64,000 nucleotides of DNA from Cellulosimicrobium cellulans (GCF_024124905.1 NZ_JAMXST010000007.1:1-64000); one strand, 5' to 3'; shown: positions 1 to 9,987, counted from the first letter of the stretch. Program-made: numbers and translations. Notes: generated by a model not told the origin, from the sequence alone.

Positions 1-33
1 GGCGCCGTCGTGCGTGCGGGGGGAGCGGGGGCG

Positions 34-807
34 TCAGACCAGGTCGACGAGGTCCGCGACGGAGTCGACGACCTTGCTCGGGCGGAACGGGAACCGGTCG
101 ACGTCGGACATCTTCGTGGAGCCCGTCATGACGAGGTACGTGTACAGCCCGGCCTCGATGCCCGCGACGACGTCCGTGTCCATCCGATCGCCGATCATCG
201 CCGTCTTCTCGGAGTGCGCGTCGATGCGGTTGAGCGCCGAGCGGAACATCATCGGGTTCGGCTTGCCGACGAAGTATGGTTTGCGGCCCGTCGCGGCCGT
301 GATCATGGCCGCCACCGCGCCCGTCGCGGGCAGCGGGCCCTCCTGGGACGGGCCGGTCGTGTCCGGGTTGGTGCAGATGAAGCGCGAGCCGCCGAGGATG
401 AGGCGGATCGCCTTGGTGATCGCCTCGAACGAGTACGTGCGGGTCTCGCCCAGCACCACGTAGTCCGGGTCGGACTCGGTGAGCGTGTAGCCCGCCTCGT
501 AGAGCGCCGTCGTCAGCCCCGCCTCGCCGACCGCGTACGCGCTGCCGCTCGGGATCTGGTCGCTGAGGAACTGGGCGGTGGCCAGCGCCGACGTCCAGAT
601 CGACTCCTCGGGCACGTCGATGCCCGACGTCGCGAGGCGCGCGCGCAGGTCGCGCGCCGTGAAGATCGAGTTGTTCGTGAGGATGAGGAACGGGCGGCCC
701 TTGTCGCGCAGCGCCCGCACGAACTCGGGGGCGCCGGGGATCGCGTGCCCCTCGTGGACGAGCACGCCGTCCATGTCCGTCAGCCAGCTCGTGATCTCTC
801 GTGTCAT
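34..807 (-). CDS. HAD-IIA family sugar-phosphate-type hydrolase (NagD-like)
   Basis: A 257-residue cytoplasmic HAD-superfamily phosphatase of the IIA subclass. Visible motifs are DMDGV at residues 11-15 (nucleophile D11, acid/base D13), LTNN at 43-46, the lysine of GKPNPMMF near 182, and GDRMDTD at 206-212, which supplies the Mg-binding aspartates. The C2 cap lies between motifs II and III, as in NagD, AraL and phosphoglycolate phosphatases. The true substrate cannot be read from the sequence. The ATG lies one base after the stop of the dedA-like gene, so the two are probably cotranscribed and translationally coupled. Confidence 0.9.
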   Translation of the reverse strand: MTREITSWLTDMDGVLVHEGHAIPGAPEFVRALRDKGRPFLILTNNSIFTARDLRARLATSGIDVPEESIWTSALATAQFLSDQIPSGSAYAVGEAGLTTALYEAGYTLTESDPDYVVLGETRTYSFEAITKAIRLILGGSRFICTNPDTTGPSQEGPLPATGAVAAMITAATGRKPYFVGKPNPMMFRSALNRIDAHSEKTAMIGDRMDTDVVAGIEAGLYTYLVMTGSTKMSDVDRFPFRPSKVVDSVADLVDLV

Positions 808-808
808 C

Positions 809-1624
809 TCAGGCGTCCTTCCCGTCCTTCTCGCCCTGCCCGACGGCGGTCGTGCCCTCGGTGACGGCCGGATCGCCGTCGGTGCCCGCCGCGTCGGCCG
901 CGACCTGCGCCTCGAGCGCCGCGGCGCGCTTCTCGGCGCGGCGCCCGCGCCAGACCTCCACGATCATCGGGACCACCGAGAGGAACACGATGAGCAGGAC
1001 GAGCGCCTCGATGTTGTCCTTGACGAACGTGATGTTCCCCAGCAGGTAGCCGAGCCACGTGAGGCCCACGGCCCACAGCAGCGCACCGAGCGCGTTGAAC
1101 CCCACGAAGTGCCGGTAGTGCATCTTGCCGACGCCCGCGGCGACCGGCGCGTACGTGCGCACGATGGGCACGAAGCGGGCGATGACGATCGTCCGGCCGC
1201 CGTACTTCTCGAAGTAGGCGTTGGTCTGGTCGATGTACTTGCGCTTGAAGAACCGCGAGTCCGGGCGGTCGAACACCTTGGGCCCGACGGTGCGTCCGAT
1301 GAGGTACGCCGTCTGGTCGCCGAGGAACGCCGCGGCGAAGAGCAGCGCGAGCAGCACGGGCAGGCTGATCTGCAGCGAGTCCTGCGCGACGAGCGCGCCC
1401 GCGGTGAAGAGCAGCGAGTCGCCCGGCAGGATCGGGAACAGCAGGCCCGTCTCGATGAAGATCACGACCACGATGCCGACGAGCGCGGCGTCCCCGAAGC
1501 GCTCGATGAGCGTCATCGGGTCCATCCAGTCCGGGCCGAGGGCGGCGACGGGTCCGGCGGCGCCGAGGCCCGCGGCGTGCGCGGCCCCGGGCAGGGCGGA
1601 GGCGAGCTCGGCGAGGGTGTTCAC
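809..1624 (-). CDS. DedA family membrane protein
   Basis: A 271-residue multi-spanning membrane protein of the DedA/VTT family. These proteins are linked to lipid scrambling or transport and to membrane homeostasis. The conserved segment FPILPGDSLLFTAG follows a glutamate-containing helix at about residues 56-76, GDQTAYLIGR comes next, and RFVPIVRTYAPVAAG at about 150-164 carries the family arginines. The start is GTG; a TACGCT -10-like box ends 8 bases upstream and no Shine-Dalgarno is seen, so the mRNA may be leaderless. A dedA homologue also sits near fba in mycobacteria (Rv0364 near Rv0363c), as here. Confidence 0.92.
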   Translation of the reverse strand: MNTLAELASALPGAAHAAGLGAAGPVAALGPDWMDPMTLIERFGDAALVGIVVVIFIETGLLFPILPGDSLLFTAGALVAQDSLQISLPVLLALLFAAAFLGDQTAYLIGRTVGPKVFDRPDSRFFKRKYIDQTNAYFEKYGGRTIVIARFVPIVRTYAPVAAGVGKMHYRHFVGFNALGALLWAVGLTWLGYLLGNITFVKDNIEALVLLIVFLSVVPMIVEVWRGRRAEKRAAALEAQVAADAAGTDGDPAVTEGTTAVGQGEKDGKDA

Positions 1625-1742
1625 GGGTCACCAGCGTAGTGGGGGCCGGGCACCCGCCCCCGACGCCGGGTGTGCTCCGGCTGTGAAGGTCCCGCGCGGC
1701 CCGTCTGCCGGTCCTGGGCCGGCGCCGGGCAGAATGTCCGGC

Positions 1743-2582
1743 ATGGCGAGCATCGCGGTGGTGGGCGGGACCGGCGCGGCAGGCCGCGCCGTCGTGCAGG
1801 AGGCCGCCGCGCGCGGCCACGAGGTGCGCGTGCTCTCGCGGCACGCGCCCGACGACGACGCGCGCGTCGCGGGCACGACGCACCACCGCGTCGACCTCCT
1901 CGGGTCCGACGGCGCCGTCGTCGCGGCGCTCGACGCGGCGCTCGCTGGGACCGACGCCGTGGTCGACGCGAGCAACGGGATGTCGCCGGGGGCGATGAAG
2001 GTGTTCACGGTCGGGGCGGGCCGCCTGGCGGAGGCGGCGCGCCGCGCCGGGACGGGCCGCGTCGTCGTGCTCTCCATCGTGAACGTCGACCAGGGGGACT
2101 ACGGGTACTACCGCGCGAAGGCCGAGCAGGAGCGGGTCCTGTCGTCCGGCGGCGTCCCGACGACGGTCGTGCGCGCGACCCAGTTCCACGAGTTCCTCGA
2201 GATCTTCCTCGGGCGCGACGGGCGGCTCGGCCGGTGGGCTCGCCTCGGCCTCCTGCCCGTGCCGCGCGGGGTGCGGTTCCAGCCGATCGCGCTCGCCGAC
2301 GTCGCGCGGGCGCTCGTCGACGCCGCCGAGGGGACGCCGCCCGCGGGCGGCGTGCCGGGGCCGGGGCCGGACGCGACGACGGTGACGATCGGCGGCCCCG
2401 AGGTCCTCGACGCCCGCGAGATGGCGCGCGCGTGGCGCGCCGCGCACGGCTCGCGCCGCCCCGTCGTCGGGGTGCCTCTGCCCGGGCCGCTGGGCGAGTT
2501 CTTCCGCGCGGGCCGCAACCTCGTGCCCGAGCGCCGCTACGGGACGGTCACGTACCGCGACTGGCTCGGGTCCCGCGCGTGA
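1743..2582 (+). CDS. NAD(P)H-binding SDR-type reductase / epimerase-like protein
   Basis: A 279-residue atypical short-chain dehydrogenase. The N-terminal Rossmann glycine motif GGTGAAG sits at residues 8-14, and a YYRAKAEQE segment near residue 117 places a tyrosine and lysine where SDRs have catalytic or binding residues. The C-terminal half resembles NmrA/NAD(P)H-binding proteins that lack a defined substrate. An in-frame ATG nine bases upstream (1734) is an alternative start; 1743 matches the usual family N-terminus just ahead of the glycine motif. The stop overlaps the next start (GTGA), indicating translational coupling with the RNA methyltransferase. Confidence 0.8.
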   Translation: MASIAVVGGTGAAGRAVVQEAAARGHEVRVLSRHAPDDDARVAGTTHHRVDLLGSDGAVVAALDAALAGTDAVVDASNGMSPGAMKVFTVGAGRLAEAARRAGTGRVVVLSIVNVDQGDYGYYRAKAEQERVLSSGGVPTTVVRATQFHEFLEIFLGRDGRLGRWARLGLLPVPRGVRFQPIALADVARALVDAAEGTPPAGGVPGPGPDATTVTIGGPEVLDAREMARAWRAAHGSRRPVVGVPLPGPLGEFFRAGRNLVPERRYGTVTYRDWLGSRA

Positions 2583-3388
2583 CGCCGTCCGACGCCCCGC
2601 GCGAGGTGCCGCCCGGGGCGCGCCCCGCCGTCGGGCACGACGGCGAGCGCGCCGAGGACCGCGCCGAGGAGCGGGAGGTGGGGGTCGGGCCGTGGCCCGG
2701 CGGGCCGGACGCGTGGCCGCGCGTCCCGGACCCCGAGGGCCCGCCCGGGGCGACCCGCGTCGACCCGCGCTACGACCCCGAGCTGCTCGCGCACGGCGAC
2801 CGGCGCAACGTCGTCGACGCCTACCGCTACTGGACCGTCGAGGCGGTCGTCGCGGACCTCGACGCGCGCCGCGACCCGGCGCGCTCCCTGCACGTCGCGA
2901 TCGAGAACTGGGCGCACGACCTCAACATCGGCTCCGTCGTGCGCACGGCGAACGCGTTCAACGTGGCGGGCGTGCACGTCGTCGGGCGGCGCCGGTGGAA
3001 CCGTCGCGGCGCGATGGTCACCGACCGCTACCTCCACGTGCACCACCACGCGTCCGTCGACGACCTCGCGACCTGGGCCGCGGGGGAGGGGCTGCCGCTC
3101 CTCGGCGTCGACAACCTCCCGGGCTCCGTCCCGATCGAGGGGTACGCGCTGCCCGCGTCGTGCGTGCTGCTGCTCGGCCAGGAGTCGACCGGGCTGACGC
3201 CCGAGGCGGTCGCCGCGTGCCGTGCCGTCCTGCACATCACCCAGCACGGCTCGACCCGATCCCTCAACGCCGGGGCGGCGGGCGCGATCGCCCTGCACGC
3301 GTGGGCCGCGCAGCACCTCGCCCCGGGCGACGGCGCGACGGAGGGCCGGGCCGTGGTCACGCGGCGACCACAGGTCGAACGGCCCTGA
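2579..3388 (+). CDS. TrmH/SpoU family RNA 2'-O-methyltransferase
   Basis: A 269-residue SPOUT-class methyltransferase that would transfer a methyl group from SAM to a ribose 2'-OH in tRNA or rRNA. The three family motifs are visible: N-I-G-S-V-V-R-T-A-N near residue 116, GQESTGL near 200, and SLNAGAAGAIALH near 228. The first 90 or so residues are an acidic and proline-rich extension without recognisable domain. The GTG start overlaps the preceding stop by four bases. Which nucleotide is modified cannot be told. It lies directly upstream of fba, 69 bases away. Confidence 0.88.
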   Translation: MTPSDAPREVPPGARPAVGHDGERAEDRAEEREVGVGPWPGGPDAWPRVPDPEGPPGATRVDPRYDPELLAHGDRRNVVDAYRYWTVEAVVADLDARRDPARSLHVAIENWAHDLNIGSVVRTANAFNVAGVHVVGRRRWNRRGAMVTDRYLHVHHHASVDDLATWAAGEGLPLLGVDNLPGSVPIEGYALPASCVLLLGQESTGLTPEAVAACRAVLHITQHGSTRSLNAGAAGAIALHAWAAQHLAPGDGATEGRAVVTRRPQVERP

Positions 3389-3457
3389 CCCTGCGCTGTC
3401 ATCCATGCCAGACTTTGACCTGACAGTCCACCCCGCACGACTCCACAGGAGCTCCGC

Positions 3458-4480
<1,023 letters not shown>

Positions 4481-4489
4481 CGCCCCGAG

Positions 4490-4553
4490 AGCCGGCGCTG
4501 CGCCGGCTCCGGACGCGCGAAGGCCCCCGGTCCGTACGGACCGGGGGCCTTCG
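4490..4553. terminator. Double hairpin between fba and convergent STAS gene
   Basis: Two stem-loops follow each other: GAGCCGGCGC with its complement at 4490-4510, then a perfect 36-base palindrome at 4518-4553 (half-site CGAAGGCCCCCGGTCCGT). It lies between convergent fba and the STAS gene, so it can serve both strands. There is no strong U-tract, as is usual in GC-rich actinobacteria. Confidence 0.8.
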
Positions 4554-4621
4554 TCGTGGGTCGTGCCGGTGGGATTCCGGTGACGCCGGGTCGTGACCCG
4601 TGCGGCAGGGTGGCGCCGGCC

Positions 4622-5047
4622 TCAGTCCGTGGCGCCCGCGCCGTTGCCCGGAGGCTCGTCGAGGTCGAAGCCGGGGTCCACGTCGACGATGTCGAGCAGC
4701 TCGCCGATGCGGGTCACCTCGAGGAGGAACCGGACCGTCGGCGGAGCGCGCAGGACGCGGACCCGGTGCGGGCCGCGCGACGCGAGACGCGCGAGGAACG
4801 CCACGCCGGACGAGTCCATGAAGGTGACGTGGTGCGCGTCGATCTCGACGGGGAGCCCGGAGTCCTCCGCCGCGGCGGTCGCCTCCTGGAGGTCGGCGCC
4901 GAGGTCGGCGTCGATCTCGCCCGAGAGGACGATGCGGGCCCGCGTCGTCCCCACGATGACGTGCACGCTCGCCGGGTCGCCCGCCCCGGCGGGGTCGCCG
5001 GCGACGCCGACCGGACGGTCGGCGGCCGAGGGTGTACCTTCGCGCAC
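4622..5047 (-). CDS. STAS-domain anti-sigma factor antagonist-like protein
   Basis: A 141-residue RsbV/SpoIIAA-like protein. The core VTFMDSSGVAFLARL carries the conserved serine pair normally phosphorylated by a partner HATPase kinase and dephosphorylated by a PP2C phosphatase. The GTG at 5047 is chosen because AGGAG lies about 7 bases upstream. It is divergent from the large PP2C/HATPase gene; a TAGATT -10 on this strand (5098-5103) overlaps a candidate -10 for the other strand. The neighbour encodes both partner activities, so the two probably form one partner-switching circuit. No sigma factor is adjacent, so the output is unknown. Confidence 0.85.
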   Translation of the reverse strand: MREGTPSAADRPVGVAGDPAGAGDPASVHVIVGTTRARIVLSGEIDADLGADLQEATAAAEDSGLPVEIDAHHVTFMDSSGVAFLARLASRGPHRVRVLRAPPTVRFLLEVTRIGELLDIVDVDPGFDLDEPPGNGAGATD

Positions 5048-5185
5048 CGGCGCTCCTCTCTGCGTGGTCCCGACCCGTTCCGGTCTCGGGAAGCACCAAT
5101 CTACGGTTGAATGTCCAGTCGGGACAGTAACGCGACCGTGGCGTCCGGATCCAGACGATCGACGCACGGACCGTCGGAGGTGACG

Positions 5186-7408
5186 ATGGGCAGCTCGCCG
5201 GGGCTCGGCACCGACCTGCCCGCGCACGTCCAGGAGCTCTGCACGCGCGCCATGGAGGGCGCCGGCGTCGCGATGTTCGTCACCGGCCCCCGCTCGGACG
5301 AGATGCCGATCGTGTGGGTGAACGCCGCGTTCGAGCGCCAGACCGGGTTCGCCGCGGCCGAGGTCGTCGGCCGCAGCCCCCACGTCCTCGAGTCGCTCCT
5401 GTCGGAGCCGGTGGACGCGCAGGAGCTGCGCACGGCCATCGCGGAGGAGCGCGAGATCACGCACACGGTCCGCGCGCTGCGCCGCGACGGCTCCCCGGTG
5501 TGGACGCAGCTCTCGCTCGCCCCGCTCGCCGGCCCGGACGGCGCCGTCACCCACTGGGTCGGGGTGCAGGTCGACGTCTCCGAGCACCTCGAGCGGTACG
5601 CGGCCCAGGTCGCGTCCCTCGCGCTGGAGCGGCGCGAGCGTGCCGTGCTCGACGTCGTCTCCCGCAGCTCGGACCTCCTGGCCGACCTCGACCAGCCGTA
5701 CGCGCTGCGTGACATCACCGAGCTCCTCGCGGGGTACGTCGTCGACTGGGCCGGCTTCTACCTCAACGACGACGGGCTCCGGTACGCGGAGGGCGTCGAC
5801 ACGGCAGCGCCCCCGAGCGGCCGGGGTCAGCGCCACGGCCGCTACACGCCCGGCGCGTTCCCGGTCGCGCCCGGCCTGCACACGACCGACGCGCTCGGCG
5901 ACTCCGCGGCCGTCACCGGCTCGGTGCCGCGCGTGCGCCTGGTGGACGTGCCCGACCGCGTCCAGGACGTCCTGGACGGGCGCATCGAGGGCCCCGTCAC
6001 CCTCGACCTCTCCTCGACGTACCCGCAGTGGTCGGCCTCCGGCTGGCTCCAGCGCGACCTGCACCACCGGCTCGCCGGCCTGCCGCACCGTCCGGGCTCC
6101 GTGACGGTCACGGCGGTCCCGGGTCGACGCCGCATCCTCGGCCTGCTCGTCACGGGCGACGCGTCCGACGTGGGGCCCCACGGGCTCGGCACCGAGACGG
6201 AGGCGCGCGAGGGCGTGCGCACGCTCCTGCAGGTCATCGCGCGCCGCGCCGGCACCGCGATCGACAACGTACGGCTCTACGCGCGCGAGCACCGCCTCGC
6301 CGAGACGCTGCAGCGGGCGATGCTGCCCGAGCAGGCCGACGTCACCGGGCTCGACGTCTGGACCTACTACGCGCCCAACTCCGAGCACGCCCAGGTGGGC
6401 GGCGACTGGTACGACGTCCTGCAGATCGCGCCGGACGTCGTCGGGCTCGTCATCGGCGACGTCGTGGGCCACGACGTCGAGGCGGCGGCCGCGATGGGCC
6501 AGCTCCGCTCGGTCGTCCGGTCGTACGCGTACGAGCTCACGACGCCCGGGCCGGTGCTCGAGCGCGTCGACCAGCTCGTCCAGGGCATGCGCATCCCGCG
6601 CTCCGCGAGCCTCGTGTACGCGGCGCTCACGCAGCCCGACGCCGAGCAGCCCGACGACGCGTGGCGGATCGAGTACTCGCGCGCCGGGCACCTGCCCCCG
6701 CTCCTGCTGCGCGACGGCACGGTGACGCAGCTCGACGACGCCGGGGGCGCGCTCGTCGGGTTCGGCGGCCGCAGCAGGTCGACGGGCGTCGCGGCGCTCG
6801 CGCCGGGCGACACGCTCGTCTTCTACACCGACGGGCTCATCGAGCGCCGGGACCGCGCCCTGCGGGTGGGGCTCGAGGCGCTCGTCGCGGCGTCCGAGGC
6901 CGTCACGGCCGTCGACGCCGCGGGCGTGGGCGAGGAGCTGCTGTCCCGCCTCGCAGACGCCCCCGAGGACGACGTCGCGCTCGTCGTGGTGCGCATCCCC
7001 GACCCGGTGCACGACGCGTCGGCCGTCGTGCTGAGCCCGCGCAGCCGCCGCTGGCTCCTGCCGAGCGAGCCCGCGTCGATCGGGCGCGCGCGGCACGCCG
7101 TCGTGCGCACGTGCCAGGCGTGGGGCGTGCGCGACAGCGCGAACGCGGAGCTCGTCGTCTCCGAGCTGGTGGCGAACGGCGTCCTGCACGGCTGGGGGCA
7201 CCTCGCGCTGCGCCTCTTCGACACGGGCGACGGCATCCGCGTCGAGGTGGAGGACTCCAACCCGGCGCCGCCCGTCCCGACGGACGGGCACCCGAACCGC
7301 ATGGGCGGGTTCGGCATGCAGATCGTCGAGCGGCTCGCGGACTGGGGCTGGCGCCCGACGGCGTCCGGCAAGCTCGTCTGGGCGACGCTGCGGCCCTCCG
7401 GGCGGTAG
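5186..7408 (+). CDS. PAS-GAF-PP2C (SpoIIE/RsbU-type) phosphatase with C-terminal HATPase domain
   Basis: A 740-residue cytoplasmic signalling protein. In order: a PAS domain (about 18-135, with ERQTGF and a PAC-like end), a GAF-like region (about 155-370), a PP2C/SpoIIE phosphatase (about 375-600; GGDWYDV near 405 and YTDGLIE near 547 supply metal-binding aspartates), and an RsbW-like HATPase (about 625-738; N-box SELVANGVLHG near 655, GGFGMQIV near the end). It can in principle both phosphorylate and dephosphorylate STAS partners, two of which flank it. ATG 5186 is chosen over the longer in-frame 5111 because GGAGG lies five bases before it. Light, redox or ligand sensing by the PAS/GAF part is possible but not readable. 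Confidence 0.9.
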   Translation: MGSSPGLGTDLPAHVQELCTRAMEGAGVAMFVTGPRSDEMPIVWVNAAFERQTGFAAAEVVGRSPHVLESLLSEPVDAQELRTAIAEEREITHTVRALRRDGSPVWTQLSLAPLAGPDGAVTHWVGVQVDVSEHLERYAAQVASLALERRERAVLDVVSRSSDLLADLDQPYALRDITELLAGYVVDWAGFYLNDDGLRYAEGVDTAAPPSGRGQRHGRYTPGAFPVAPGLHTTDALGDSAAVTGSVPRVRLVDVPDRVQDVLDGRIEGPVTLDLSSTYPQWSASGWLQRDLHHRLAGLPHRPGSVTVTAVPGRRRILGLLVTGDASDVGPHGLGTETEAREGVRTLLQVIARRAGTAIDNVRLYAREHRLAETLQRAMLPEQADVTGLDVWTYYAPNSEHAQVGGDWYDVLQIAPDVVGLVIGDVVGHDVEAAAAMGQLRSVVRSYAYELTTPGPVLERVDQLVQGMRIPRSASLVYAALTQPDAEQPDDAWRIEYSRAGHLPPLLLRDGTVTQLDDAGGALVGFGGRSRSTGVAALAPGDTLVFYTDGLIERRDRALRVGLEALVAASEAVTAVDAAGVGEELLSRLADAPEDDVALVVVRIPDPVHDASAVVLSPRSRRWLLPSEPASIGRARHAVVRTCQAWGVRDSANAELVVSELVANGVLHGWGHLALRLFDTGDGIRVEVEDSNPAPPVPTDGHPNRMGGFGMQIVERLADWGWRPTASGKLVWATLRPSGR

Positions 7409-7435
7409 CCGGTCGTCGCCGACGAGACCCGACCG

Positions 7436-7798
7436 TCAGGCCGGGGGCTCGACCTTCGCGAAGCCGGACGGCGGCGTCGCGGGCTCGCAGCGGTGGTCGG
7501 AGTCGATGCGGAAGAGCTCGAGCGCCCCGCACACCTCCAGCACGAACAGGTCGCGGTCGTCGCAGCCGCGCAGCACCGTGGCGCCGCCGCGCTTGCGTCC
7601 CGAGTCCGCGAGCGAGATGAGGAACGCGGCGCCGGTGGAGTCCATGAACGTCACGCGGCACATGTCGATCACGAGGAGCTGACGGCGCAGCCCGACGACG
7701 CGGGCCGCGATCTCCGGGAACTGGTCGCGCTCGGCGAGATCGAGGTCTCCGGCGATGACGAGAGTCGTCGTCGCGGGGGAGGTGGCGATCTCGATCAT
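7436..7798 (-). CDS. STAS-domain anti-sigma factor antagonist-like protein (second copy)
   Basis: A 120-residue STAS protein with VTFMDSTGAAFLISL, the phospho-acceptor loop of RsbV/SpoIIAA-type antagonists. It is convergent with the PP2C/HATPase gene, whose stop is 27 bases away. ATG 7798 is selected over a longer GTG/ATG reading because TAGAGT (7806-7811) ends exactly seven bases upstream and no ribosome site is present, the pattern of a leaderless mRNA. It differs clearly from the STAS protein at 4622, so it may have a different partner or respond to a different input of the same phosphatase. Confidence 0.86.
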   Translation of the reverse strand: MIEIATSPATTTLVIAGDLDLAERDQFPEIAARVVGLRRQLLVIDMCRVTFMDSTGAAFLISLADSGRKRGGATVLRGCDDRDLFVLEVCGALELFRIDSDHRCEPATPPSGFAKVEPPA

Positions 7799-7873
7799 GT
7801 CGTCGACTCTAATCGTCGCCCGGGTGGGTCGCGCGCCCACCGCCCCTGCACGGCGGTCGCGCGACCCGGGCCG

Positions 7874-8308
7874 TCAGCGCAGCGCGCGGACCTCATCGGC
7901 CGACGTGCCGGAGTCGCGCAGGAACTGCTCGCAGCGCTCGGCCTCCTCGACCTCGCCGATGTACGCCGCGCACTCCGCGAGCGCGAGCAGCGCCCGCAGG
8001 AAGCCCTGGTTCGGGACGTGGTCGGCGGGAATCGGTCCCTGACCCCGCCAGCCGGCCCGGCGCAGGGAGTCGAGGCCGCGGTGGTACCCGGTGCGCGCGA
8101 ACGCGTAGGCCGTCACGGCGCCGCGGGACCCGTTCTCGTGGAGGAAGTCCTCGGCGAGGTACGCCCACGCGAGCGAGCTCGCCGGGGTGCGGGCCGCGAT
8201 CTCGTACGGGTCGCCGTCGGCGGCGATGGCGTCGCGGACGTGCGCGAAGTCGTCGGGGAGGCGGACCGGCGCGGGGCCGTCGAGGAGGTTCGCGTGCGTG
8301 TCGCTCAT
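7874..8308 (-). CDS. DUF3151 family protein
   Basis: A 144-residue soluble, mainly helical protein of the actinobacterial DUF3151 family; no function is known to me. A helical centre (residues about 40-65, SSLAWAYLAEDFLHENGS) and a tetratricopeptide-like stretch (LRALLALAECAAYIGE) can be seen. The family is linked to fba and purA in actinobacteria (Rv0360c lies between Rv0357c purA and Rv0363c fba), which fits this locus. CAGAAT (8315-8320) ends six bases before the ATG with no Shine-Dalgarno, suggesting leaderless transcription. Confidence 0.85.
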   Translation of the reverse strand: MSDTHANLLDGPAPVRLPDDFAHVRDAIAADGDPYEIAARTPASSLAWAYLAEDFLHENGSRGAVTAYAFARTGYHRGLDSLRRAGWRGQGPIPADHVPNQGFLRALLALAECAAYIGEVEEAERCEQFLRDSGTSADEVRALR

Positions 8309-8351
8309 GGAGCCATTCTGCCCGCCCGGGATGCGCCCGGCACCGGAACGT

Positions 8352-8412
8352 GCCGAACCCGGGGTCGCTCCCCACGCGGGCCGCACGATGAGGAGCGATC
8401 ACGGGCTCGGCG
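8352..8412. repeat. Palindromic element, family B copy 1 (between DUF3151 and purA)
   Basis: Arms 8352-8371 (GCCGAACCCGGGGTCGCTCC) and 8392-8411 are inverted repeats with a few mismatches around a 20-base loop. It belongs to a family with copies at 51972, 54031 and 59029. This copy is unusual in lying between two divergent genes, upstream of both -10 boxes, so it cannot act as a simple 3'-end terminator. The remaining bases up to purA (8413-8613) hold the purA promoter and a GC-rich untranslated leader of about 147 bases. Confidence 0.8.
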
Positions 8413-8450
8413 GACGCGCCGTGGACGACGGACGCCCGAAAGGTCAATGG

Positions 8451-8465
8451 CCGGTAAACTCGGCG
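8451..8465 (+). promoter_or_regulatory. purA promoter -10 with shared pur motif
   Basis: TAAACT at 8455-8460 inside CCGGTAAACTCGGCG. Almost the same string precedes purD, purS and purL. The -35 region is poor, so recognition probably depends on the extended -10 (GGTARACT) and downstream CGGCGCC. Confidence 0.65.
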
Positions 8466-8613
8466 CCGGTCCCCGGGTGACTGCCGCCCGGGTGACGCCT
8501 CGGGCCCGCGGGCCCAGCGCCGTCGGGCACGACCTGCCCGCTCCGCTCCGGACGCCGGTGCGCCCACGACCATGACCGGCCCGAGGAACAGGCAGTGCGA
8601 AAGTGGGGATTCC

Positions 8614-9900
8614 ATGCCAGGCGTGGTGCTCGTCGGTGCCCAGTGGGGCGATGAGGGCAAGGGCAAGGCGACCGACCTCCTCGGCTCCCGGGTCGACTAC
8701 GTGGTCAAGTTCAACGGCGGCAACAACGCCGGCCACACGGTCGTCATCGGGGACGAGAAGTACGCGCTCCACCTGCTGCCGTCGGGCATCCTGTCCCCGG
8801 GCGTCACGCCGGTCATCGCGAACGGCGTCGTCGTGGACATCGAGGTGCTGTTCCAGGAGCTCGACGACCTGATCTCGCGCGGCGTGGACGTCTCGCGCCT
8901 GCTCGTCTCGGGCTCGGCGCACGTCATCGCGGGCTACCACCGCACGATCGACAAGGTGAGCGAGCGGTTCCTCGGCAAGCGCCGCATCGGCACGACCGGC
9001 CGCGGGATCGGCCCGGCGTACGCGGACAAGATCAACCGCGTCGGGATCCGCATCTGGGACCTGTTCGACGAGAAGATCCTCGCGGAGAAGATCGAGGGCT
9101 CGCTCGACCAGAAGAACCACCTGCTGGTGAAGGTCTACAACCGCCGCGCCATCACGGTCGACGAGACCGTGGCCGAGCTGCTGCAGTACGCCGACCGGCT
9201 CAAGCCGATGGTGGCGGACACGGCGCTCGAGCTGAACAAGGCGCTCGACGCGGGCAAGAACGTCCTCTTCGAGGGCGGCCAGGCGACGATGCTCGACGTC
9301 GACCACGGGACGTACCCGTTCGTCACGTCGTCCAACGCGACCGCGGGCGGCGCGCTCACAGGCTCCGGCGTCGGGCCGACGCGCGTCAGCTCCGTGATCG
9401 GCGTCATCAAGGCGTACACGACCCGCGTGGGCGAGGGCCCGTTCCCGACCGAGCTGTTCGACGCGAACGGCGAGTACCTGCTCAAGCAGGGCGGCGAGTA
9501 CGGCGTGACGACGGGCCGCGCGCGCCGCTGCGGCTGGTACGACTCGGTGATCGCGCGCTACGCGACCCGCGTCAACGGCATCACCGACATGGTGCTCACC
9601 AAGCTCGACATCCTCACCGGGTTCGAGAAGGTGCCGGTGTGCGTCGCGTACGACGTGGACGGCGTCCGGTACGACGAGATGCCGCTCGACCAGACCGCGT
9701 TCCACCACGCGAAGCCGATCTACGAGGAGCTCGACGGCTGGTGGGAGGACATCTCCGGCGCCCGCACGTTCGAGGACCTGCCGACGAACGCGCAGCGCTA
9801 CGTGCTCGCGCTCGAGGAGATGTCCGGCACCCGGATCTCCGCGATCGGCGTCGGCCCGAGCCGCGACGCGATCATCCCGCGCCACGACCTCATCCACTGA
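8614..9900 (+). CDS. purA: Adenylosuccinate synthetase
   Basis: A 428-residue cytoplasmic enzyme that joins IMP and aspartate with GTP to form adenylosuccinate, the first step from IMP to [14 protein letters not shown] at residues 8-18 is the phosphate-binding loop with catalytic D13, and GGNNAGHT ends at the catalytic H41. [12 protein letters not shown] and the C-terminal IGVGPSRD nucleotide loop are present and the length is normal. An in-frame ATG at 8572 exists, but the family N-terminus begins just before [10 protein letters not shown], matching 8614. A strong palindromic terminator follows and also bounds the purD promoter. Confidence 0.97.
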   Translation: MPGVVLVGAQWGDEGKGKATDLLGSRVDYVVKFNGGNNAGHTVVIGDEKYALHLLPSGILSPGVTPVIANGVVVDIEVLFQELDDLISRGVDVSRLLVSGSAHVIAGYHRTIDKVSERFLGKRRIGTTGRGIGPAYADKINRVGIRIWDLFDEKILAEKIEGSLDQKNHLLVKVYNRRAITVDETVAELLQYADRLKPMVADTALELNKALDAGKNVLFEGGQATMLDVDHGTYPFVTSSNATAGGALTGSGVGPTRVSSVIGVIKAYTTRVGEGPFPTELFDANGEYLLKQGGEYGVTTGRARRCGWYDSVIARYATRVNGITDMVLTKLDILTGFEKVPVCVAYDVDGVRYDEMPLDQTAFHHAKPIYEELDGWWEDISGARTFEDLPTNAQRYVLALEEMSGTRISAIGVGPSRDAIIPRHDLIH

Positions 9901-9934
9901 CGCCTCGTCGCCGAGCCGACGACGGACGCCGACC

Positions 9935-9968
9935 ACGGCCCGGACGCCCCGCGGGGTGTCCGGGCCGT
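9935..9968. terminator. purA terminator hairpin
   Basis: Inverted repeat ACGGCCCGGACGCCCC / GGGGTGTCCGGGCCGT with one mismatched position per arm. It ends six bases before the purD -10, so it separates the two transcription units. Confidence 0.7.
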
Positions 9969-9971
9969 CTC

Positions 9972-9986
9972 GGTAGACTCGGCGCC
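9972..9986 (+). promoter_or_regulatory. purD promoter -10, leaderless start
   Basis: TAGACT at 9974-9979 within GGTAGACTCGGCGCC. The GTG start of purD follows after eight bases, so transcription probably begins at or next to the start codon. Confidence 0.75.
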
Positions 9987-9987
9987 C

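Noticed and set aside
8572-8613. Earlier ATG for purA
   Set aside because: In frame, but gives a 14-residue extension not present in the family.
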